A stretch of DNA of 54,555 bases from a virus. Shown piece after piece: positions 48,505-54,555 of this stretch. The first letter of the stretch is position 1. The number at the start of each line of letters is the position of its first letter. The translations under genes and the position numbers were made by a program. The notes beneath the pieces are model-generated. The model was not told where the DNA came from, did no database searches, and saw nothing but the letters and a program-made list of their open reading frames with translations. The stretch is from positions 1-54,555 of IMG/VR virus record IMGVR_UViG_3300037153_000401; one strand, given 5' to 3'.

Positions 48505-49803
48505 TTAACCTCCTAAGGTAGGCAAAATCGCCTGTACTGACCCGTCATGCATCACTCGATCCGTGAGCATATCGCCGATCTCCTCGTCGCCTGACCAGCG
48601 ATTCGGCCAAGTGTTAGCCTCGATCAGTTCGAGAATCCGGCCGTGCTCTTCTTCATTGATCAGTTCTACGATTGGCCGCCCTTCCACGTGGGCCGCTTCG
48701 TTGATTTCATCCTGGATCTCAAGCACCTTTCTCAATCCAAACAACCTCGCCTCCAGCGTCAACGGCCCGAGGCGGCCGGGATTCTTCACCAGCTCACCAT
48801 TCGCCTTGGTTTCAATCCCCTTGCGGAGTCTCCATTGAGGCTTGGTCAGTTCGGCGTAAAGCGGTTTCAGGCGTTTGAACGGCGCGAGGTAAGACCAATG
48901 TGGGAGGCGCAGAATGCGATCGAGCGCTGTATCGCGGCTCGCCAGGTTGCAACCGACGCAGCCTGTGCGCCCGGCAAGTTCAATAGCATCGCCTTCCCTT
49001 TCGCCCTGGCCGTAGATTTCGGCGACCTGGCACGTCGGAAATCCGTGCTCGATAAATCCGTCGCGTGTGGTCATTCCCTCAAAGCCTAGCCAGTCGGCGA
49101 CGTGGCAGATTCGCCAGTGAAGAAGCGGCGCGAGCGTATCGGCGATCGCGCTCGGCGTCGTCTCCTGAAACCATCCCTGGCCACACTCGGCGCCGTCACG
49201 CGAACAGCTCATCACGATACGCTGATCTCGTGCAGCGCTTTCACCTAGACGGACGCCAGTCAGCATCAGGAGCTTTTCACCGGCCGCCTCGCGGAGAGAC
49301 TTCAACGCGTTGAGCATTGGCTCAATCTTCAGTTGTGGCGTACACCAGCGGAAACGGTTCTTCGGTGGCGGGACCCCGCGGCCGAACATATAGACGAAGA
49401 AACGATCATCCAGCTCAGGCGTCACGATCTGCGTCCGGAAGCCGCGGCGGCGACATTCGGCCAGGATCGTCAGGGCGGACGCCATCAACGGCGGTAGTTC
49501 CATTCGCGTATCGCTCATCAAGACGGTCAACGACTCTGGCGCTGGAATGTGCCCTGTGGCAATTAGTGACGCGATGGCCGTCACGGTCGCTGAAGAGTCT
49601 TTGCCGCCGCTGAACGCGATGGCCCAATGTTTGTAGCGCTCGCCATAGGCGCGGAGAGATTGCGCGGTCAGTTCCAGCGCTTCACCCTGCGTCATTCGCG
49701 CGCCTTCGAATAAGTTCTGATTTCTCACTTTTCCCCACCCTCCAAAATCGCCGAGCATAACGCTTGCGCCAGACCGACCTAATCGATCAATTTTTATCCG
49801 CAT
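48505..49803 (-). CDS. PAPS reductase-like PP-loop protein, 432 aa
   Basis: ATG 49803 is chosen, but the start is uncertain. The adenylate-binding PP-loop is AFSGGKDSSATV (64-75). Next come a long helical part, a basic RRRGFRTQIVTPELDDRF segment and TGCVGCNLASRD, a C-x2-C pair typical of PAPS-reductase-family proteins (CysH, DndC-like). The family moves sulphur using ATP or PAPS. Phage members are often linked to DNA phosphorothioation or tRNA thiolation. No dndB, dndD or dndE partners were seen, so the target is unknown. It lies two genes before the DNA methyltransferase in the order of the minus operon. Confidence 0.7.
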   Translation of the reverse strand: MRIKIDRLGRSGASVMLGDFGGWGKVRNQNLFEGARMTQGEALELTAQSLRAYGERYKHWAIAFSGGKDSSATVTAIASLIATGHIPAPESLTVLMSDTRMELPPLMASALTILAECRRRGFRTQIVTPELDDRFFVYMFGRGVPPPKNRFRWCTPQLKIEPMLNALKSLREAAGEKLLMLTGVRLGESAARDQRIVMSCSRDGAECGQGWFQETTPSAIADTLAPLLHWRICHVADWLGFEGMTTRDGFIEHGFPTCQVAEIYGQGEREGDAIELAGRTGCVGCNLASRDTALDRILRLPHWSYLAPFKRLKPLYAELTKPQWRLRKGIETKANGELVKNPGRLGPLTLEARLFGLRKVLEIQDEINEAAHVEGRPIVELINEEEHGRILELIEANTWPNRWSGDEEIGDMLTDRVMHDGSVQAILPTLGG

Positions 49804-50350
49804 TGAGGCGTGCCCAGGCGTCGAGTTTACGCATTCGATCAACAGCGCTACTCAATTGGCCCGTGCTATCCGTCAACGTATCCCCCGATGCGAGCAACTT
49901 CGTTCCCGCGTAATACCGTATCGTTGCTTCGGTTACCTTGCCGGTCAGGTCCGCGCTAATTTCAAGCGCCTCGCGATTGATCGCCGTCGCCTCCAACAGG
50001 TCCGCGCCGAGCATGACAGCCTCGGTCTGCGCTTCGCGTCGCTGCGAGGTGGCTATGTGATATAAAACTTCAATCCGATAATTCGTCGGCACGGTAGCCG
50101 CCGCCCGGGCCTTTACACCCTTGCTTGCCGCTTTTGCAGGCACATATAGCCACAATCTATAAACGCGAATTTTGTATAGGTCGCCATTTGCTTCATAGCT
50201 TTCAGTCTTAAAGCTATCGGGCTTACTGATCAATTCGATCTGCTCCTTCAGATCGTCAGCTTGTTTATTGACCTCGCGCCGTCGAGCGGTTTGCCCGAAC
50301 GCTGTTCCAGCCACTAACAACATTGTGATAAGCGTAAATACTCGAATCAT
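49787..50350 (-). CDS. secreted/periplasmic protein, 187 aa, unknown
   Basis: ATG 50350 follows GGGAGA at 9 bases. Residues 1-19 (MIRVFTLITMLLVAGTAFG) are a signal peptide. The mature part has basic and helical segments (DDLKEQIELISKPDSF, QTEAVMLGADLLEATAIN) and a polar end (RKLDAWARLNADKN). No Cys in the mature part. It is probably exported by the infected cell. Not a known family by eye. Confidence 0.6.
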   Translation of the reverse strand: MIRVFTLITMLLVAGTAFGQTARRREVNKQADDLKEQIELISKPDSFKTESYEANGDLYKIRVYRLWLYVPAKAASKGVKARAAATVPTNYRIEVLYHIATSQRREAQTEAVMLGADLLEATAINREALEISADLTGKVTEATIRYYAGTKLLASGDTLTDSTGQLSSAVDRMRKLDAWARLNADKN

Positions 50351-50368
50351 TGTGTAATCTCCCATCTT

Positions 50369-50449
50369 TCAAAACTCCCATCTGTCGTAATACTTCTCCA
50401 ACACAATCAATCCTCGCCGCGTGAATCCGCATTTCTTCCAGCCCGCCAT
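50369..50449 (-). CDS. mini protein, 26 aa
   Basis: ATG 50449 follows GGAGTAACGCA with 8-base spacing, a good ribosome site just after the methyltransferase stop. The product is 26 residues: MAGWKKCGFTRRGLIVLEKY then YDRWEF. Basic and amphipathic. The clean ribosome site is the main support; an overlapping longer frame (50369-50623) is antisense-like to the methyltransferase end. Could be a leader or a micro-regulator. Confidence 0.5.
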   Translation of the reverse strand: MAGWKKCGFTRRGLIVLEKYYDRWEF

Positions 50450-50453
50450 TGCG

Positions 50454-52286
50454 TTACTCCGATGAAAGAATCGCTGAGCACAGCGCCTGTGCGAGGCCGA
50501 CGGCCACGGCATTGCCGATTTGTTTGACCTTCTGCTCGCGATTACCAACGAAGTGGTAGGTCTTCGGGAAGCCCATCGCCATCGCGAGTTCGTGCGGCTG
50601 GAGCATCCTGAAATGGACATCAAGAAGCGCGATCTCCTCGCCCGGCTTCAATTCGGGAATGACCAGACCGAACCGATCCTTTCCGGTCACGGTGTCGAGC
50701 GGGTCGTCTATAGATTGCGCCCCGGCCGTGCCGTTATATTTCACGAGATAGGGCTGCACGAGACCGTGTGCGCCGCCCTTAGCCGTCGTAATCGTGTTCA
50801 GCGGTTTATCGATGGACCTCACGTGGCCGCCGTGTTCCATCGCCACAAGGAACGGCTGAACCAATCCGAGATGATCGCGGGTCACCACCGTGTTGAGTGG
50901 TTCGTCCGTGCTGCGTGGCGCGATGTCTCGGCCGCCCGAATTGATAATGAAGGGTTGGACAAGGCCAAAGTGGTTCGACGTGACGAGCGTCGGAAGCGGC
51001 TCGTCAACGCTGGCGTTGCGCTGGTCGCCGTCTTTGCGACCCTCGTGGTTCCCGTTGTAGCGGACTAAAAACGGCTGCGCCAGACCAAAGTGTTGACCAT
51101 TTGCCGCCAGCGTCCGCAATGGCTCATCAAGAGATTGCGCATCTGCGTTATTGCGCAAGACGACCAGAAACGGCCGACAAAGCGCGTGATGCATTCCTTT
51201 CGTGGTTATAGTTGACAGTGGCGCATCAATCGAGCGGGCGTCCTGACCGTTGCGCAGCTCAACGATAAACGGCTGAGCGAGGCCGTAATGCTCATAGTTG
51301 GCCGTGATCGCCGGCAGAGGCTCGTCAACGGATTGCGCGTCGTGCCCGCCGTAATACTTCACCAAGAAGAGTTGAATCAGAGCGCCCGCGCCATGCGAAG
51401 TGACCGCGGGGAGAGGCTTATCAATTGAGTGGTTTCGCGGCTTCTGCCCTTCGCGCTCGCCAAAGTTCGGTACGATGAAGGGCAGCCCGCAAAACTTCTG
51501 AAGTCCCGCCCAGATTCTGGCCAACGTGTTGGGACTGAGCGGTCTTTTGCGTGTAAAAATTGACTCGCTCGGGATCTCCCAATCAATGATATCGCGCGCG
51601 GGTCTATGCGGCTGCAGCTTCGGCATCTCGAAGAGCGTGCGAGTTCCATTGCCGTTCGTCTTCGCTTTCGACGCCGGCGCGTGCGTTGGCTCGGGCCAGC
51701 AGATCGCCTTCCGGCCGCGTCGAGCCTGGATAAACAATCGCTCTCGTGATGTCGGATCGCCGAAGTCGGCGGCGTTCAGAATGCGGTCTTCGACCGTGTA
51801 GCCGAGCGCGCGCAGGGCGTTCAGAAAAGCGAAGTACGTTTCACCGCGGCGCTTCTTTAGCGGCCGGCCGTTGACGCCGAGCGGCCCCCAGGTCCGGAAC
51901 TCTTTCACGTTCTCGATCAGGACGTGGTCAACTGTGATCTGTGAGCACCATTCGACAATGCGCCAGGCGCTCGCCCGGGATTGATCGTTGATCGGTTTGC
52001 CGCCTCGGGCGATTGAATGATGCGTACATTCCGGGCTCGCGACCAGCAGGTTGAGCCTGCCGCCTGGAACGATCGTTCGCGGATCTACGGACTCAAGAAG
52101 CGCGCACACGTGATCGGCCTCCGGATGATTCGCCGTGTGTGTGCTGATCGCGATCTCCCAGTGATTGACCGCGATCAGTTTCAGGTGAATTCCCTGCCGC
52201 TCGCAGGCTTGCCGCAGGCCGCTACTGGTCCCACCGGCGCCGCAGAAGAGATCAGCCGCAATGATTTGTTTTGACTTTCTCACCAC
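50454..52286 (-). CDS. dcm: DNA (cytosine-5) methyltransferase with eight internal repeats, 610 aa
   Basis: GTG 52286. C5-MTase motifs in order: I DLFCGAGGTSSGL (12-24), IV SPECTHHSIARGG (84-96; Cys87 nucleophile in an S-P-E-C variant of PCQ), VI LIENVKEF (123-130), VIII RERLFIQARRGRK (181-193), X IGNAVAVGLAQAL (590-602). It puts a methyl on C5 of cytosine. Between VIII and X (about residues 286-543) there are eight copies of a 30-40 residue unit built on S-x-D-x-P-L-x-T-x-T and GLxQPFLV. No restriction enzyme is adjacent. Probably for anti-restriction or regulation. Confidence 0.9.
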   Translation of the reverse strand: MVRKSKQIIAADLFCGAGGTSSGLRQACERQGIHLKLIAVNHWEIAISTHTANHPEADHVCALLESVDPRTIVPGGRLNLLVASPECTHHSIARGGKPINDQSRASAWRIVEWCSQITVDHVLIENVKEFRTWGPLGVNGRPLKKRRGETYFAFLNALRALGYTVEDRILNAADFGDPTSRERLFIQARRGRKAICWPEPTHAPASKAKTNGNGTRTLFEMPKLQPHRPARDIIDWEIPSESIFTRKRPLSPNTLARIWAGLQKFCGLPFIVPNFGEREGQKPRNHSIDKPLPAVTSHGAGALIQLFLVKYYGGHDAQSVDEPLPAITANYEHYGLAQPFIVELRNGQDARSIDAPLSTITTKGMHHALCRPFLVVLRNNADAQSLDEPLRTLAANGQHFGLAQPFLVRYNGNHEGRKDGDQRNASVDEPLPTLVTSNHFGLVQPFIINSGGRDIAPRSTDEPLNTVVTRDHLGLVQPFLVAMEHGGHVRSIDKPLNTITTAKGGAHGLVQPYLVKYNGTAGAQSIDDPLDTVTGKDRFGLVIPELKPGEEIALLDVHFRMLQPHELAMAMGFPKTYHFVGNREQKVKQIGNAVAVGLAQALCSAILSSE

Positions 52287-52651
52287 AAATCCCCCGTGTA
52301 GCGAAAGCCTTGGAATCCGCGCCTAGCGATCGGCTCCGGCGGGCGGCTAACAGGCCCCGTGCAAACCGCCCAGAACTTCGAAGTGCGGGTAACGCCGTCC
52401 CAGCATTTCAGCCGTAGCGCATCGCCACCCTTAACGTACTCGGCTATATTGAGTCTCACTTCGACCTTGCCCTCGACCAGCAGGTACATATGCAAGACAT
52501 CAGTCTTTGGCAGCGCCGGCAGGGCGATGTAAATCATCTCGACCTCGCCGCGATCCATGCCTTTAATCGAAGCCTCGTAGCGATCGCGGCCGACGTGGCC
52601 CGGTTCAAGGCTCGGCAGTGTGCGGATGATCCCAGTCGGACGTTCTTTCAC
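52280..52651 (-). CDS. small phage protein, 123 aa, unknown
   Basis: It overlaps the methyltransferase start by 7 bases and the preceding gene by 4. Mixed beta domain (VEMIYIALPALPKTDVLHMY, LLVEGKVEVRLNIAEYV) with one Trp/Cys-rich segment (CWDGVTRTSKFWAVCTG) and a basic end. It may bind the modified or hemimethylated site; unproven. Confidence 0.5.
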   Translation of the reverse strand: MKERPTGIIRTLPSLEPGHVGRDRYEASIKGMDRGEVEMIYIALPALPKTDVLHMYLLVEGKVEVRLNIAEYVKGGDALRLKCWDGVTRTSKFWAVCTGPVSRPPEPIARRGFQGFRYTGDLW

Positions 52652-53562
52652 TGAACTACCTCCGGGAAAGCACTATATTCGACGCCGTCGAGCAACCGCC
52701 CAGCAACCTTCTTCCCGACGCGAAACATCGAGGCTACGCTGCCGTTGTGATCCAGGTTCTGGCCTGCCGTGCTGACCTTCGAAGCTACGATCCACTCCGG
52801 CGACGAAGCGTCGTAGTTGCTCGGCCACCACTCGCCATTCTGTTTGTGGAAGTAAGCCACGTGGGCGTCAAGACACTGGTCACGAAGGGCGCGAAACCAA
52901 TCCGGATGAGACGGTCTCGCGTTCGGGCCGGATTCCCCGCCTGTGATCACCCAATTCACTCTCGGATCAGCGCACCAGCAAGTTGACGGATCAAGACAGG
53001 ATTCGCATCGCAAATAGCGAGATACGTCTATCGGTCCGAGTAGCGGCTCGCAGCTTAGGAATCGAACAACGGCCGGAATCTTGAGCAATTCAGGAATCCG
53101 CTTGTCGGCCATTTCCTGATTCTCGACCGTTGTCCCCAACCAGACGTGGGGCCACATATCGGCGTCCGGCGCGATCCAGTCGTGCGGCCATAACCGCACG
53201 ATGTTCTCTGGACGCTTGGTGAGGAGAAGCCAGTCAAGCGCTGGCGTGTCAGCGATAAGCGAGAACAACTCGTATCGCCATTTGCGTAGCTCCTCGCGAT
53301 CCTCGAAAACATCAGCCAGGCTCGCGCAGAACACGCGCCGGCGCTCTCCCGATTTCTCTGCCTCTCGGTTCCATATCAACGGCTCTCGCCAATAACTCTC
53401 GCTCGTTCGGCGACGCTTAGCCTGATCGCCCCACTGGACGAGGCCCGAGCGCTTCGCCCAGGCCTCGGCATAGCAGTTAGCGCAGGCCGATGAGACCTTG
53501 CTACAACCCAGCCAGGGATTCCAAGAATGGTGACACCATTCGATCTTAGAATTTGCGCCCAT
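52648..53562 (-). CDS. DUF5131 (phage Gp37/Gp68-like) protein, 304 aa
   Basis: ATG 53562 follows GGGAGA. N-terminal IEWCHHSWNPWLGCSKVSSA then CANCYAE gives Cys at 10, 20, 27 and 30, a cluster like that of radical-SAM or Fe-S proteins, and the start SKIEWCHHSWNPWLGC is the DUF5131 hallmark. Later segments WLLLTKRPENIVRLWP, VWLGTTVENQEMADKRI, FLSCEPLLGPIDVS and NWVITGGESGPNARP are the same family. Biochemistry is unproven; a radical-SAM fold is suspected. It is common in phages and in mobile islands, and may modify DNA bases or tRNA. Confidence 0.85.
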   Translation of the reverse strand: MGANSKIEWCHHSWNPWLGCSKVSSACANCYAEAWAKRSGLVQWGDQAKRRRTSESYWREPLIWNREAEKSGERRRVFCASLADVFEDREELRKWRYELFSLIADTPALDWLLLTKRPENIVRLWPHDWIAPDADMWPHVWLGTTVENQEMADKRIPELLKIPAVVRFLSCEPLLGPIDVSRYLRCESCLDPSTCWCADPRVNWVITGGESGPNARPSHPDWFRALRDQCLDAHVAYFHKQNGEWWPSNYDASSPEWIVASKVSTAGQNLDHNGSVASMFRVGKKVAGRLLDGVEYSAFPEVVQ

Positions 53563-53992
53563 CGCATTCTCCCTTCTCACCACGTTCCAAAGTCCGCAGC
53601 GTCGCGAGCGCGGCTTCCATCGCCGCGTTCTCCCCTTCGATCCTGTTTTTAGCCTCTTCCAGTTGGGCGGCCCCGATGAGATGCGACATAAGCGCGTGAG
53701 CGCGCGGGTGATGCGCGCGGCGCATCTTGATCACGCTCTCGACGGCCTTGATCTGATCGGCGAGTGTGATTTCAGCCACGTGACGCGGCTTTTCTTCGGT
53801 GAGCGCAAACACCGGATCATGTTTGGCCATATGTTTTAGCCCGCATGCCTCGCAGGGTCTGGCGGGATTCGCCGCGCTCGTGTCGCCGCCGAAGCAGCCG
53901 CACGCGGGCAGCAGGCAATCGTCATTGGGCGTTACCAGCCAATGGCGATTACAAATCGGGCAAGTGCTTTCGCCTGCATTCATCTCAGCCAT
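53546..53992 (-). CDS. zinc-finger protein, 148 aa
   Basis: ATG 53992. Two or three zinc sites in the first 60 residues: CPICNRH, CLLPACGCFGG and CEACGLKHMAKHD. The second part is helical (LADQIKAVESVIKMRRAHH). 8 bases overlap with the next gene. Possibly nucleic-acid binding; unknown. Confidence 0.55.
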   Translation of the reverse strand: MAEMNAGESTCPICNRHWLVTPNDDCLLPACGCFGGDTSAANPARPCEACGLKHMAKHDPVFALTEEKPRHVAEITLADQIKAVESVIKMRRAHHPRAHALMSHLIGAAQLEEAKNRIEGENAAMEAALATLRTLERGEKGECDGRKF

Positions 53993-54239
53993 ACGCCACC
54001 TCCACGCCGATCTGCGCGAGCAGCTCCTTGACCGCCTCGAAGGCCGTCGGCCCGGTAACGGGCAGATAGAGATATCGCTCGTCATTCCTGAAGGTCGCGA
54101 TGCATGCGTCGCTTTTGCGCGAATGCTCGATATCGATCTTCAGCTCATCGACCATCGCCCAGGCTTCCGCCGGCGTAATCGCCTGCTCCGGCCGTATCGC
54201 CTCAGCTTTCGCTGTCGCCGTCGCTGTTACGTTGTTCAA
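53985..54239 (-). CDS. small phage protein, 84 aa
   Basis: TTG 54239 follows GGAGG at 6 bases, a strong site. The product has TATATAKAEAIRPEQAITP, a helix (EAWAMVDELKIDIEHSRK) and a short beta/helix end (YLYLPVTGPTAFEAVKELLA). Overlaps both neighbours; coupled. Not recognised. Confidence 0.55.
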   Translation of the reverse strand: MNNVTATATAKAEAIRPEQAITPAEAWAMVDELKIDIEHSRKSDACIATFRNDERYLYLPVTGPTAFEAVKELLAQIGVEVAYG

Positions 54240-54555
54240 TTTGCGCCTCCTTCGTTTTGTGACAGTTGCAAGAGCAAACCAGCGTCGCGCCGTCGCGGCT
54301 GACCCGCCGCTTGCAGTATTTGTGTTCGCCAGCGTGGCAGCCGAGCATCACGTACTCTCCGCGCGCCGACAGGTAAGTCGCTTGGATCAGAAAGAACTCC
54401 CGCCGGGCCGAGTGGATAGCGCCGACCAGGTCGCGGTCGCGATCGTCTGGCGCATGGGCGATGTCGGGGTCCTCGACGATGCGCTGCGCCCGCTCGATCG
54501 TGAGCGCGCGGACGCGCTCTTTCGTGGCCAGGTACAGGGCCTCGACGTCGCCGGT
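54202..54555 (-). CDS. partial Cys-rich protein at window end, at least 117 aa
   Basis: The minus frame is open from the window edge to the TGA at 54202-54204. The visible 117 residues include VEALYLATKERVRALTIERA, IHSARREFFLIQATYLS, and a Cys/His cluster (GCHAGEHKYCKRRV, CSCNCHKTKE) that could bind zinc. The start is outside the window. It overlaps the next gene by 38 bases. Function unknown. Confidence 0.6.
   Translation of the reverse strand, partial: TGDVEALYLATKERVRALTIERAQRIVEDPDIAHAPDDRDRDLVGAIHSARREFFLIQATYLSARGEYVMLGCHAGEHKYCKRRVSRDGATLVCSCNCHKTKEAQIEQRNSDGDSES

Noticed and set aside
1-54555. tRNA, rRNA or riboswitch genes
   Set aside because: No cloverleaf, anticodon-arm or known aptamer pattern was seen; tRNAscan and Rfam searches would be needed to exclude them.

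Overview
This window looks like most of a temperate, podovirus-like bacteriophage or prophage genome. It has a tyrosine integrase, a higBA-type toxin-antitoxin pair, large and small terminase candidates, a portal, scaffold and capsid block, an 1,878-residue ejection-type protein with a lytic transglycosylase domain, tail-fibre genes and a GH24 endolysin. No tail tape measure, sheath or tube is recognisable. No helicase, primase or polymerase was found, so replication functions are missing, host-supplied or outside the window. The host is probably a diderm (Gram-negative type) bacterium, because the phage carries a Sec-signalled outer-membrane beta-barrel protein. The phylum cannot be named from what is visible. 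Starts are Shine-Dalgarno led, often with GTG or TTG, and genes overlap by 1-8 bases.

Layout. Bases 1 to about 165 read on the minus strand as an acetamidase/formamidase fragment, plausibly host DNA or a chimeric edge. Bases 264-9821 (plus strand) hold a tiny acidic protein, two ParB-domain proteins without a ParA, a metzincin-like secreted protease, a string of small phage proteins including a P-loop kinase and a deoxyribosyltransferase-like protein, the integrase, and higBA. A bidirectional terminator at 9840-9879 separates these from the minus-strand genes, which run from 54555 down to 9897 with one exception. In the order of transcription these are: small zinc proteins, a DUF5131-like protein, a C5 cytosine methyltransferase with eight internal repeats, a secreted protein, a PAPS-reductase-like PP-loop protein, small zinc/coiled-coil proteins, a type V CRISPR effector and its array, a beta-barrel protein, lysis genes, terminase, portal, scaffold, capsid, neck/tail genes and the ejection protein. 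The exception is a DUF559-type endonuclease gene (33064-33456, plus strand) with its own promoter and operator-like repeats.

The most remarkable element is a minimal phage-borne CRISPR system. A compact 576-residue Cas12-like protein (45997-47727, minus) is followed, only 5 bases after its stop codon, by 20 identical 36-bp repeats and 19 spacers (44594-45991). There is no cas1, cas2, cas4 or recognisable tracrRNA. RuvC acidic residues and a Zn-finger are visible. The protein somewhat recalls V-M/V-U1 (Cas12m) effectors but may be an undescribed lineage. The repeat folds near its 3' end only when read on the minus strand, so effector and crRNA precursor are probably made as one transcript. Two spacers share a 27-nt core, which suggests repeated sampling of one target family, probably a competing mobile element.

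Other points of note are three 9-bp direct repeats at an exact 22-bp period and a 13-bp inverted repeat bracketing the DUF559 promoter; a 34-bp tandem repeat containing a perfect 20-bp palindrome; a membrane methyltransferase-like (ICMT/PEMT) gene inside the tail module; a zinc ribbon inserted in the portal; and several genes of 26-56 codons that are too short for ordinary gene callers. Family assignments come from motif recognition by eye; no database search was run.
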